NCBI GenBank assembly: GCA_023313575.1
Contig: JAJTTP010000001.1
Span: forward strand, 3,100,001-3,164,000
DNA from: Eutypella sp. D-1
Taxonomy: Eukaryota; Ascomycota; Sordariomycetes; Xylariales; Diatrypaceae
Direction: 5' to 3'
DNA: 64,000 nucleotides
Shown: in pieces, positions 1 through 13,965 of the stretch
Layout: each line of letters opens with the position of its first letter
Position numbering within the stretch: the stretch's first letter is position 1
Translations under genes and position numbers: made by a program
Notes under the pieces: generated by a model
Told to the model about the DNA's origin: nothing
Databases searched by the model: none
The model's input: the letters and a program-made list of their open reading frames with translations, nothing else

Positions 1-183
1 GGGGCGGCGATATCGAAAGGGGAAGGGGGGAGGGAAGACGCTTACGTTAAAAATACGTTTACCCGGGTTTTGAGGGCGTACTGTATCCCATGTCGATGTG
101 GTGGTTGTGATGCTGCATGATCACCTTCCGTAGGGGTTTAATTTGAGCTGATTATACGGCAGGAAGAAGGATTCACTCGTTAA

Positions 184-200
184 CCCCCCCCCCCCCCCCC
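184..200. repeat. Poly-C homopolymer (17 nt)
   Basis: Seventeen consecutive C residues follow TAA. The exact length is prone to sequencing error. Confidence 0.9.
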
Positions 201-244
201 TCTTCCCTATTCAGAGATACCCGCATAACTCGAATACCTATGGG

Positions 245-252
245 TGACGTCA
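245..252. promoter_or_regulatory. Palindromic CRE (TGACGTCA), possible ATF/CREB site
   Basis: A perfect 8-bp TGACGTCA. This is the consensus of fungal bZIP factors of the Atf1/Sko1 type, which act downstream of Hog1/Sty1. It lies about 1 kb downstream of the hog1 stop codon, so a role is only a guess; an unseen gene left of the window could be its target. Confidence 0.3.
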
Positions 253-1239
253 GGGTAGACGTGAAGACAAGTCTATAAAAAAAAAGAAAAAGAGAGGAAG
301 GCGGGGAAAGAAACTCATAAGCAAGCAACCAAGTTAGTAAGAAGTAGGTGACCTAGGCAAAAAGAAAAAAAGAGGTGGGCGAGGCGAAGGCAATAATAAA
401 GTTGCTTTCTTTCTAATTTGAGAGAGCTTTCCGGGGTTTCGTTTTTCCCTCCCTTCCCGGCTCCCCCCCCCATTCCTTCATTCCTCCGTTCCTCACGTTG
501 CTTCTAATAATGCTTCTCTTCTTTGCTTAGGAGTAGTCATTACATCGTGCTTTTCACGATAATATCAAGACACCGCCAAACCTGACTTCACCCGCATCAC
601 CAGGCTGTATGGGGGAGAGGAGGACCGGGGGGTTGGAAGATGGGGGACATTCATCCGTATGCTTCATGTCCATGCCTACACCTATCCCCATGCTCTGTGT
701 CCGACATAAGATAAACCCAACAGACCCTCCTCCATGATCGATTCGTCTTCCGTCAGTGAGTCGCCCCTCAGTGCCGTCTTCGCCCAGGTGCACTCGCTCT
801 ATAGCTGCGGTCCTGTAATTATATTTTTCTTTTTCTGTCGTCCCCACGCGGGCATGGTAAGTGGGGATTCCCTTCTCCGTTCCCCCCCCCCCTCCGTGTA
901 AGAATAGTACGCTCTAACCAAATGCAGTGCACGCCCCATTACCACCCAAAAACAATGCGCGCATTGCAGTATCCAGCACAGGTGAATATGACATGCCTGT
1001 CACATTCGATTCCCCAACACCACGGCCACCGATGCGTGCTTTCGTGGTTGGATGGGCTGGGAAGGAAGTTGCCGGAAGGGACTCTTGTCGATAAACCTAT
1101 CTCAGAAAGCCAAAAACAGGGACAGGCGGCATGCCATGCTCTTGCTGTGACGTCGATATACTATGCTAATTCGTGGTCTCGTCGTGTTAAGTATGTGTCA
1201 GGTTCCGCTGGACCTGTCTGAGGTTTAGGCTTCGAACCG

Positions 1240-3276
<2,037 letters not shown>

Positions 3277-3421
3277 GGTGGAAAAACGTATGAGGCAGGA
3301 ATAAAAAGAGAGAGAAAAAGGGAGAGATGAATGAGGTAGTAAGGCTAGTTGAGGGTGGGTGATGAAGATCACAGTAGAATCCGGGATTTTACAAGTTCGA
3401 TGTCGGCGTGATGGAGTTTCA

Positions 3422-3535
3422 CTGGAGTGGTTGTGGTGGTGATGATGGTAGTGGTGGTAGTGGTGGTGGGTGTGGCGTCAAATGTGTATATGCAAATGTG
3501 CATGTGTGTCTGTCTGTGTGTCTGTGTGTGTTGCT
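3422..3535. repeat. GTG trinucleotide and TG/TCTG microsatellites
   Basis: An imperfect (GTG/GAT)n stretch at about 3425-3472 is followed by a (TG)n tract interrupted by TCTG at about 3498-3532. It lies about 150-260 bp upstream of the hog1 ATG, so it probably sits in the promoter or 5' leader. Confidence 0.8.
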
Positions 3536-4844
3536 AGTGTTATGTAGTCGAAAATATCGCTGTCGCACTTTGTAGGAAACCTCGGCTTAGGGGTGGTAAG
3601 GTGAGTGAGTAGGCGAATATGTCGGAATTATGTGAATATGTAATGTGCCCCAGTACGTCTAAAGTCGGTAGAGTCGGGTTAGTCGGGTTAGAGAGACTGA
3701 GAGACGACAGACAGACAACCTTAAGAAGTTGACGATAGAAGCTGACGACGAGTTCACAATGACAACCTGACTAGGTAGCTACTAAGTAAAGTAAACTACA
3801 TACCTCTTTAAGTTTTCTTCCTACTGATTAGGTACTTAGCAACTTTAGGTAGTACTAAGAAGAAGAGCGGGGGAAGGAGGCCGAGGGGCTTTAGTTGTGG
3901 CTAAGTTGGAAGAAATGAGTAAGGTGATGATGATGATAACGGGGATGGTGATAACGGGGATGATGTGGGGTATATAACTCTCCAAGCCTTGCTGGAGCGT
4001 ACTTAAGTAAGTAGGGTAGGTAGGCAAGTAGGCAAGTAGGCAAGGTATGGAGGAAGAGAGAGAGATATGAAAACTTGGAAGGGCAAAATAATGGGAATCT
4101 GAATAAGATGCAATGTAATGGGATGGGAAAGTTGATGTGTGAGAACAAGAATCCAGTGACTGTCAATTGACTGTCAATCCACTATCAATCCACTACTACT
4201 ACGCCACTCACTCACTGTACACTGTATACTGACTGTACGCTGTACGTGCGTACTTAAGTATGCATGTAGGTAGATACGTAGCGTAGATAGGAAGTAATGG
4301 GTAATGAATGTAGGGTAGGTATGCTGGTATGTAAGTAGAAGAAGCTGCTTCCAAGGTTTGCTTGAGAACAGGATCCCCCGGGACAGGCGCAAGCAAGACA
4401 GGGTCAGGGTCGGAGTTGGGCTGAAATCAAGAGGTAGCGACTTAGCTACGTGTTGTATGTACGTACTTTTTGTTTAAGTTAGGTAACCTTGGATGTCCTT
4501 AGCATCTAAGTACATAAAGTAGGCTGGCCACTACTTGTACTTGACGATACGTATGAAGACGGGGACCCGACGAGCGATGAGCGACGAGCGATAAGCAATT
4601 CGCTATTTTCACCCCTTAGTGGCGATTACGACTGAGGGGAGGGCTTGGAGGGGAGGGGGAAAATCGAAGGAGGAAGAGAAGGGGGGGGGGGGAGAAAAAA
4701 AGGAAAGCAATTGACTGGTTAGGAATAAGTGGCTGAGGGCAGAAGAAGTGTGTGGTGAAAATGTGGACGGACGCAAATAAATGTTAAAATACAAAATGCA
4801 CCCGCGTGTAACAAGTCTACCTAAGGGAGTACCACCCATACACA

Positions 4845-4902
4845 GACCGTGGGCCGTGGACCGACCATGGACCGTATCGTCTGGACCGTGGTGGACCGTA
4901 TG
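4845..4902. repeat. Degenerate GGACCGT minisatellite
   Basis: Variants of GGACCGT(G) occur about five times in 58 bp, with imperfect spacers such as ATC and GTG. No coding role is seen. Confidence 0.6.
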
Positions 4903-7030
4903 CGCATGCGCCCAGCCGAACCAGATTTCAGCATGGGTTCGGACAGCGTCCCGGCCGGTCTCTGTGTACTGGCACTGAATAAGGTCTCTTATGGCTGGGC
5001 TCTCTCTACCTAGCCCTACTGGCCACCAATATCCGGCCCAGTTGGCACTGATACGATCTCTCCCCCGGACACTAATAAGGTTGACAAATAATAAGGCAAC
5101 CTGTCACCACCCACTAGGAAAAGCGCTTGCTTGCAAGTGCAAATGGAGAAGAGGTAGAGAGACAGCATAGCATGATGTGGTGCGAAACATTGGTTTGTTC
5201 CCGACTTGGGCTGCTTGCTTTGGGGGGCGAGGCGGGAAAGCGGAGAGCGGAGAGCGGATAGAGGGTAGCGGAGATTTTGAAAAGTAAAATCGAAAAATCG
5301 AAATAATCACATACCTCAAGCCTCAGGGGTATACCAGGCTTGCCAGGTTAGCTGATCGGAACTGCTAACTATCTGGGTCTAGGTAGGTACGCCTCTTTTC
5401 TGACCGTGGTGGATGGTGGTTGGTGGGATTTGTCTGGTTGCCCGATCTTATTATGGCTTGCAAATGTCTTGTACGATGGCCGTCGAGTCGGCGGTGCGCA
5501 GTCAATCGAGGTTACAGATCGGTGATCGGGTTTGCTGAAGGGTAGAGAGATATGGATGTCAGGATGTATGGGATATAACCCCTGTCCAGTAAGCTATATA
5601 CCTAGGTGGTATTATAAGTAGCGTGCTTACTTAGGTACGTACTTTGTACGCCGTTAGTTAGGTATCTAGGATCTCGGAAATGCTAGTTAATTGCAGTATA
5701 AGAGACAACCATGACCGGTGGACTCCACTCGGCAGAGGACGGCTGCTGGTGTATAACATCAAATGCGGGGTGAAAAGGGAAACAAGGAGTGAAAGGTTGA
5801 GAAAATCCCCAAATTTCAACTTTCTGGTGTGAACGAAGCCTTGTCTACCACCTGCCCATCTACAGTGTACTTACCTGGTGTGGGCTATCTTGTTGTGTGG
5901 TACAGTAGGCAGCAAAATAGGATAGATGACAAGATGCGATTTAGTCCAGAATTGCATCCCGTGGCAGGGGACGCCGCCGATCTCCCTCCCAACTACCCTT
6001 GAGGGGCGCTCTGAGACCGTCGATCACTGATGTCTGTCCAACGACAGACCTAGAGAACGCGGGAGTGGAGGGCGATCTCTAAAGAGAAAAGGAACGTCCT
6101 TGGGTATTATTATGTAAAATCTGAAAACTCCTAATACAGAGAGGGGTAAAGGGAGTAAGTTAAGTTAGGCCTCTTTTTAAAAGTATACGTAGCAGTCAAT
6201 CGTGTAGGTGTTGAGTGGTCCGAGAAAAAGAGGTTATTCGCAAGGAAGAGGATTAAAGGGATCTGATACCTTCTTACGTAGGGGGGTTCTTAAAGCAGCC
6301 GGGGTTTGAAGCAGCCTTACCTGGCTGTCTGGGTACCTGCCTAGGTCCTAGGTACAGAGCATAATTCGTTTATGGATGGCTTCCAACTTATCTCGGTGCT
6401 GTAAGTAAGCCGCCTCCTTTCCTTGCCTTGATTTTCTCAACTATGCCGCGCATCGAGCATCGAGCGGTAACACGTCCGGTCGTCTATTTGGTAAGGGGGG
6501 CTCAAGTGGCTTGACACCGATACTATAGCTTATCCGTGCACCGTGGGCCCTGACAGCACCCGGCCTTACAGATTCCATAGATTCATACCATTGTGGATAG
6601 GCTCCTAGACTCCTTAAGACAGCTTCACCTTCCTACCCTGCTATTTTGGCTACCTTATCACAATAATCCCCCGTTACATAATGACCCCGCAGAGTTGAGG
6701 GGTATGTGCTTATGTGTCTATCCGTACGTGTTTAGCTGTACCTAGGTATAGAACGAGCAACTACGAGGGAGAGCCTTATAGGCTTCCTTGCTATCCAATC
6801 AAAATATCCGTAAATGAAGATAAAGCCAGACAGAAGATGGTGTGTTTTACACACTTGATATACGGAAGTACATGCCAACCGGATAAGTAATTCCGCAAGA
6901 GACCGTCTCTTTTTTATACAAAATGCTGGATAGTTAAGGGAAAAAGACAAATCCTTATCGCAACTATGAAAATGAAAACTCTTTACCTACCTACCTATAA
7001 ACGTAGATTCCACTGAGCTGTCCTGTCTAA

Positions 7031-7038
7031 TGACGTCA
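7031..7038. promoter_or_regulatory. Palindromic CRE (TGACGTCA), possible ATF/CREB site
   Basis: A second perfect TGACGTCA, 3.75 kb upstream of the hog1 ATG. It matches the binding consensus of Atf1-type bZIP factors. Distance and the chance occurrence of an 8-mer make function uncertain. Confidence 0.3.
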
Positions 7039-8622
7039 CGCCCTCTCGAAATATATATACCAGCCATATCCAGGCAAGTTTGATAATACATATTCCGAGC
7101 CCCTCAGGCCCCTCAGGGCCCCTCCTATAGGGCCCCTCTTATTACGCGCGTTAAGGGCAAGCCCAACCCCACATGGACAAGACAGAAAAGAAACCCCACT
7201 AATATTTCCCCCAATATTGGGAATGTACATATTGGTACCTACAGAGGACCCAGGCGCCTAAGAAGCTTTCTTAGAAGAGGTCGGGTAGGGCTTGTTAGTA
7301 CATATGTGCCCATGAAGAGAAAGATTTCGCCATTTTCAGCCTCTTTACAGTCGGCCGATGTCCCCTCACTAGGATACTAATTAGGTATAAAAGTACAAAA
7401 GATCCAGTGGATGGTTTCAGGCGCTATTTGCTGCCCGCTGTACATATCTACGAGGATACCCCAATAAGCTTAAGCTTAACTCTAACTATATCGTAGAAGC
7501 TTGGAAGGGATAAGGGGCTGGGCGAGGGGAGGGGGGGTGGTTTACCGCACGCCTGGCTGCACCTGGCTGGCTTCCCCTTATCTCTCTCTCCCGTCCCCTA
7601 GCCCCGCCTAGCTCCCCTGGCCCCGTACAGCTCGTCCTAGCAGGTTACCTTTGCGCTCCCACTTCAAGATCGACAATCGAATTCTGGGTGCTTGATCGCC
7701 GATTCTCACGATCGAGAAAAAAAAAACCTCCATCGACCTTGTGACCGGGCCGGCCTTTTTTGTTTTGGTCCCCCCCTGGTCCTCTTGTTCTCTTCTCTTT
7801 CTCTCTCTGTACTCCTTCCCCTTTCCCCCTTCTCTATCCATGGACAATTCTAGCGGTCTGGAGTTTTTGATCTCGCGTTCCTATTCGCTCCGTCGTAGTT
7901 TCGATACAGAGGGGGTCTCCCACGACTCTACGACTCTGCCCAGCTACCCAATCAATCACTTCGCACAAGGACCGAGTTGAGCCACAGCTTTGGTACCTCG
8001 TCAGAACTTCGCCCCAAGTAAGCAAGGCACAGAGATAGCTAGATCATATTTATCAGACAGAGCGCCCACCTCGTAGTCCTGACTTTCTATCGGCTTGCGA
8101 TCTAAGCAGGCTCGGTAACTCCCTATGTAGGCTAGCTAGCAGGTAGGTACATAGCAATTCAGCATGTATAGGTACCTATCTAGAGACACAAACTGCGCCA
8201 GAGCGATGACAAGCCACAGATCGAAAAATCTCCGATACCAAAACAGCCTGGCTGACGCTGGGCTGGTGCTGGCGTTGGCGTGGGGTTGATGCCACACCAA
8301 GCACACCTATTAGTGACCAATCTTATACTGTACTACGTGCAATAAAGTACCTAGGCACAGCACATAGACCACTCAAACCCACGCCCCGGGTCCCGGTCGC
8401 ATCGCATCTCCAGGGCTGTTACACCACCTCGCAACAGCCCGCATAGGGACCGGAGCTTTCGCTCCTTGACCCGACTCCGAGCGCAACCAGTGGTAAGAAA
8501 ATGCTGCCAAGTCCAATACCTGGTGGAGTCCAGGCCCGGTTTGAATACTATCCATGCATCTACCTAAGTATGTGCTTATCTGCCCAGCTACATTACCTAC
8601 ATCACTGTAGGCTCCGTTGAAA

Positions 8623-8647
8623 TGACGTATTGCTGGCCATTACGTCA
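8623..8647. promoter_or_regulatory. Inverted pair of CRE-like half sites
   Basis: TGACGTA at 8623-8629 and its exact reverse complement TACGTCA at 8641-8647, with 11 bp between. This symmetric arrangement resembles paired bZIP half sites. It lies about 2 kb downstream of the glycogen phosphorylase stop and 5.3 kb upstream of hog1. Confidence 0.25.
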
Positions 8648-10675
8648 CGATGGATTTTACGTGCCTTGCGTGCCTGGCTAGGTAGCTAGTGGGGAGGGGG
8701 GAGGGAATTAGTTGATATCTGAGCCGGTCTGCCTTGGGCATGAAAAATAAAAGATGTTCTTTTGTTGAGAGAAATAATAATATCGCAATTTTTATCTTCC
8801 TCTGACGACATCACCATACAGCCGTGATATGCTGGATCTAATGACCTGCATTACTTCCAACATCGTTGATCGGCGGAGAAAAAGGGAGCCAGAACTTCCC
8901 AAAAGTCCAGATCTCCGTTTCTCCCGGCTGGCTCCGTCGAGGTTCCGAGGGGAACCTTGGAAGTCCCGGCTCTTCCCTCTGAAGATCATCACACCTTTGC
9001 GTACGTACATACGTACATATGTGGTCAGCTCGGGGTTCCTATTTATAACTCATTAGTTAACCCCCTTGCCCCTTTAACTTTATTGCCCGAAGAACCGACG
9101 GCCCCCTGGATACGGTGACAGGTGCAGAGTTCCCAAAGCCGGGCGCGTGGGCCAAGCAAGAAATGGGAGGGGTGACAAGGACCCTGACGATCGAAAACGT
9201 CCTCTGTATGCAGATGATGTAAGTCCCTGTCAAGCTCCCTGTGTGAGACGAACCACCCAGAGGGAGAAGGGTTTTTGGGGGACTACCAGGTATCCGCAGT
9301 CACATGTAAGGTGAGAAAAGAGTTTGAATATCTAATCTCCCTTCCAATTCCCCATATTGTTACCTTATCCGATGCCGTCCGTCCCGTCCACCCGTCCGTC
9401 CATCCGCCTACCCGCACAGATTCCGCGGCAGTAATTGTCCTCTCCGTGGGAGGGACGTAAGCCCGGCCGTGCTGCGTACTGCTGTTTGACAGCCTGAGAG
9501 ATACAGGCAGACGGGTAGATAGGCTTGTTTTCGGGGGTTTAGGGGTTTGGGTTTGGGTTCGGTTTTTTGGTTTAGTTTCAGGTATTGAAACTTTCAGTAA
9601 CTAAACGGTTACGCGGACAGGCGGAGAGGCATGCAACTAAAGCAAGTAAAAGTTACTTACCTACCGTTCCGGCCGCTCCGTTCCGCGCCAAACCTGGGTA
9701 CCGGTTACGGATTTACACCGGTCCGTCAACTCCCGAAAGAAAAAAACAAGAGAGAGAAGTATACGAAAACACGAGAGCACTGCCACTCGCGGGAATAGAC
9801 GCCGAGGGGCTCGCTCGGCAGTAGGTAGGTTCATGAATGTGGTTGCCGTCCCCGTTGGCGAAGATGCCATTTTTCTTGTGTTCACCGTGCCATGCTGGGC
9901 CTCTTGGTCAGGTATATATACATACCTGCCTAGGTTCACGTACATATATATGTAGACACATACATGCGTACAGCAAGCAAGAAAAAGTCGTTCCCCAGAT
10001 ACAAGCAACACGAGGACCGGGTTGAGTTACATATCATTTTCTTTTGCCCACGAAGAATGATCATTTATCCCGTAACTTATATATACAATAATCAAGCAGG
10101 AGAACAATCTACCAGCCAGTCGTGATTTCACTACGCCAAGGGTGGGAGGTCGTAATAATGAGAGTAGGGTTGGCATTGTTTCTTTCTGGGGCTGCTGGTT
10201 AGTCGTTGAGTTATACTGCAGTCGTTTTGTGTTCTGTATGCCCTGGCCGCGGAAAGGGACGAGACAGGGTGCGATGAGACAGTGCTTGTGTATATGTAGG
10301 ATGGAAATGCAATGCCACACCTACAACGAGAACAGGTAGGCGATCTAACTAAACTGGCAATCTCCAGAGCCTGGAAAGATGAGAAATGAGCATGAGACTT
10401 TTGCTGACAAGCCGTAAGATCATATATACCCAGGCCGTTTGCGGTCTTCGTCAGGCACGTGGCAGCATGCAATGTGATAAAGTAGAAGTGATATTCGAAT
10501 TAACGCTATTGTACTGGAGACAACCACAGGGAAGACGTGTACGAAAGAAAAGCCATCCACCCGCCTATCTACCTAACCCATCCCTTCCCTCCTTTCCCCG
10601 ACCTCCTTTTTTCCTCCCTTACCTAATGCCCACCCAATTCCTAGAAAACAGTCCGCTTCATTCCCCATCACCCAT

Positions 10676-13600
10676 TTACTTGACGAGTAGCGGCTCGACG
10701 TTCCAGATACCCTCGGCGTACTCATTGATGCAGCGGTCGGAGCTGAAGAAGCCCATGCGGGCGACGCTCTCGATCGTCATGGTGATCCACTTGTCCTGGT
10801 TGCGGTACGCATTGTCGACGAGCTTATGCGTGTCGATGTACGACTGGAAGTCGTCCGAGACCAGGTAGTAGTCCCCGTGGTCGCGCACCGCCGAGATGAG
10901 CGCCCCGAAGTCGTTGGGATCTCCGAACGTGCCCTTCTCGATCGCACCGAACACCTTATTGAGGGCTGGGTCGATCTGGTGCTCTCCGAATTTGTGCGCG
11001 TGCCGCAGGTCCTCCACATCCTCCGCCAGGTTGCCGAACAGGAAGATGTTCTCCCTCTCGCCCTTGTCCTCCCGCGTGATCTCCCGTGTGATCTCGATGT
11101 TCGCACCATCCAACGTGCCAATGATCAGGCCACCGTTCAGCACAAACTTCATGTTGCTGGTACCCGAAGCTCTGTTTCCCACGTTAGCAAGAGTTTCTTC
11201 CTTTTAAATATCATCATGTGCTACTTACTCAGTTCCAGCAGTCGAGATGTGCTCGCTTATGTCGGAAGCGGGCGTAATTATCTCCGCCTTGCTGACGTTA
11301 TAGTCCTCTAGGAAGATGACCTTGAGGAGATCGCCGATATCCGGGTCATTGTTTACTACAGAGCCAACATTGTTGATCAGATGAATGATCTGCTTAGCCA
11401 TCCAGTAGCCAGGCGCGGCTTTCCCTCCAAAGATAGAGACGCGGGGCAGCTCCTTTTTCCTCTCTTCGGGGCTCTTGGCCTTCAAGTCCAGGTAGCGGTG
11501 AATAACGCCAAAGATGTTGAGCTGCTGGCGCTTGTACTCGTGGATTCGCTTGACCTGGACATCAAAGAGGGACGCCGGGTTCACAGTGATGCCCGTGGTG
11601 GTTTTAATGTACTTGGCGAGGCGAACCTTGTTGGCATACTTGATTTCGGACCACTCCTTTCTGAAGGCCTTATCATTGACAAAGGCCTCAAGCTTGTTCA
11701 ATAGAGTGAGGTCCTTGAGGAAGTCGTATCCGCCAATCTTGCTCGCGATGAGCTCGGATAGACGGGGGTTTGCCTGATGCAACCACCTTCGGGGGGTAAT
11801 ACCATTTGTAACATTAGTAAACTTGTCGGCGCCAAAAATAGTCACAAAGTCCTTGAAGACTGTCGTCTGAATAAGGTCCGAGTGAAGCTCGGCGACACCG
11901 TTCACTTTGTGAGAACCGACGACGGCAAGGAAGGCCATGCGAACCATCTTCGGCTCAGACTCCTCGATAATCGAGACTCGGCGTAGGATGTCCCGGTCAT
12001 TGGGGAACTTCTTCTCCACAGACTGCAAGAAGAAGAGGTTGATGTCGAAGATGATTTGCAGGTGCCGAGGAAGAAGGTGCTGAACCAGGCCGACAGGCCA
12101 TTTCTCTAGAGCCTCGGGCAGAACTGTATGGTTGGTATAGCCGAACTGCAGATAGTCAGTGAGTAAATTCTTCTCCCAAGCATCTAAAGGGTCTTGGCCT
12201 ACAGTTTTAACAACGATATCCCAGGCCTCATCCCACTCGAGACCCTCCAGGTCGATCAAGATACGCTGGAGTTCGACAATGGCCAGCGTCGGGTGGGTGT
12301 CGTTGAGCTGAATCGCAACCTGATCGGGGAAGTCGGTCCAGGGGCGCTTGGACTTCTTGAAGCGGCGAACGATGTCGTGCAGCGAGGCAGCCACCCAGAA
12401 GTACTGTTGCTTGAGACGCAGCTCCTTACCCCGGTCCAGGTTGTCGTTGGGGTAGAGGACGGCGCTGATGGTCTCAGCCCTCTGCTGGTCTGCTACTGAG
12501 CTTTCGTAGTCACCACTGTTGAACTTTTGGAAATCAAATTCGCCGCTAGAAGCCTTGCTGGACCAGAGGCGCAGGTTATTTGTAGATGGGGTGTCGAAGC
12601 CGGGGATTGGCATATCGAAAGCCGTGGCCGTGACAATCTCACCGCCCTCCCAGACGGCTATCGACTTTCCATTCTCATCCTGAGATTTGCGGACGCTGCC
12701 GAAGAATCGAATCTACCTTGTCGTGAGCAGCTATCTCGGGGAACCAGTTTTCGGCCTGCATCAATACTTACGTCGACCGTCACATCGTGCCTGGGGAATT
12801 CCCAGGGGTTGAAGTCAAGCCAGTAGTCTGGGACCTCTACTTGGTAGCCATCGATGATCTCCTGCTTGAAAATACCGTAGCGGTATCTTAAGCCGTAACC
12901 CCAGGCAGCATAGTTTAGAGACGCCAAGCTGTCGAGGAAGCAGGCGGCGAGACGACCGAGACCACCGTTCCCGAGAGCAGCGTCATGCTCCTGACCAATG
13001 ATATCCTCGATGCGGAAGCCAAGATCGCTGAGACCATCTGTAATATCAATCAGCACGGTTTAATTTCAGTAAAAAGGAAGTGTCAGATCAGGCATCATAC
13101 TCTTCGCGATGTCCTTTGCGCCAATGTTGAGTACGGCATTGTCCAACGCGCGACCCATCAGGAACTCGAGACTAAGGTAGTAGACACGCTTGGAGTCGGT
13201 CAAGGTCTGACGCTGCTGAGTCCTGTTCCACTCCTTAATCAGACGATCACGGATGGCGAGGCTGGTGGCCGAGTATGCGGCAGACTCGTCGCAGTTGAAC
13301 AAGCTACGAGCCAGGTTGGTCTCGACGTGGCGAACGACCTCTTTCTCGAACTCATCCTTGGTCCTGAAGCCTTCAAAGGCGTTTTTGTTCCAAGCCTCAC
13401 GCTGTGGCTCAGGAATCGAGGCTAGAAAAAATCAAAGACTTATTAGAGCAAGCTTGACTAGATCGGAGCTGCAGAACATATATTGGGAAAGCATTCACGA
13501 TGTGCAAGCAGCTTTTTTTTGGCCATACCTTCGATATGCTTGATCTCCCCGGGACCGAAACCAGTTGCAGTGCGCTTGTGCTTCGGTCTAGAGATTCCAG

Positions 13601-13688
13601 CAGGCCCCACGGAGCCGACGATATCCACAACAGGGGCATTGGTAGAAGGACGACGCTCGCGGGTCGGGAGACGCTGTTCGGAAGCCAT
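10676..13688 (-). CDS. gph1: Glycogen phosphorylase (GT35)
   Basis: Phosphorolysis of alpha-1,4-glucan (glycogen) to glucose-1-phosphate in the cytosol, dependent on pyridoxal phosphate (EC 2.4.1.1). Five minus-strand exons: 13688-13529, 13421-13101, 13037-12772, 12712-11229 and 11171-10676. They join in frame to 908 residues, close to the yeast Gph1 length. The start ATG gives [15 protein letters not shown], an Arg/Ser-rich N-terminus where fungal enzymes are regulated by cAMP-dependent phosphorylation. Family blocks include [61 protein letters not shown] and [13 protein letters not shown]. The cofactor motif [10 protein letters not shown] is split by intron 4 after the first two bases of the Glu codon; the PLP-binding lysine is K752. 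The reading ends at LLVK. Intron 3 must use the TAG at 12713 to restore the frame at IRFFGSV. Orthologues are Neurospora gpn and yeast GPH1. Confidence 0.97.
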
Positions 13689-13951
13689 TTTTGCAGTTTG
13701 AAGAAGGTTGACCTACGAAAAGGGAGAGAATAAAGGGACCAGAGGAATTCAAGAAGACTATTGGTTGTGGCTCTATACCTAGGCTTGGTCGGGCAGATGA
13801 GTGTTAGTTACTCATGTACCAAGATAAGGAATGTTTGTCACCGCAAATGAACATAGGCATGACACGAGGCATGTGAAGTTGTTTGCAAGACATCACCTAC
13901 TGTAAAACCCTACTCGAAAAGAAAAACAAAGGACTCGAATGCCTCAAGTGG

Positions 13952-13965
13952 CCCCTGATATATAT
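13952..13965 (-). promoter_or_regulatory. TATA-like and STRE-like elements upstream of gph1
   Basis: On the minus strand ATATATAT (13965-13958) is followed by AGGGG (13956-13952), about 264-277 bp upstream of the gph1 ATG. AGGGG is the stress response element core known from yeast GPH1 regulation by Msn2/4. Both words are short and could occur by chance. Confidence 0.3.

Larger units (their letters stand above)
1..1239. other. Intergenic, downstream of hog1; no gene seen
   Basis: No reading frame here looks like a conserved protein. The stretch holds a run of 17 C at 184-200, purine-rich tracts around 278-400 and a perfect TGACGTCA palindrome at 245-252. It contains the hog1 3' UTR at its right end, because hog1 is on the minus strand and stops at 1240. 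The open frame at 554-847 has no ATG at its start and no recognisable content. Confidence 0.6.
3277..10675. other. 7.4-kb intergenic region upstream of hog1; no gene seen
   Basis: This is the hog1 promoter side, running to the 3' end of glycogen phosphorylase. I see no conserved protein. It holds GTG and TG microsatellites (3422-3535), many copies of the TACCTAGGTA/TAGGTAGG word (for example 5378, 5601, 6341, 6740, 6988, 8150 and 8170), a degenerate GGACCGT repeat (4845-4902), CRE-type sites at 7031-7038 and 8623-8647, and a telomere-like G/T tract near 9530-9580. Short open frames here are scattered and not conserved in appearance. Such a long space upstream of a MAPK gene suggests repeat accumulation, a long leader or non-coding transcripts; the sequence alone cannot separate these. 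Confidence 0.55.

Noticed and set aside
3277..3372. N-terminal extension of Hog1 up to 3372
   Set aside because: No ATG in the extension, and the Hog1 family starts exactly at MAEFVRAQ.
10826..11311. 161-codon plus-strand frame
   Set aside because: Antisense shadow of glycogen phosphorylase exons 4-5.
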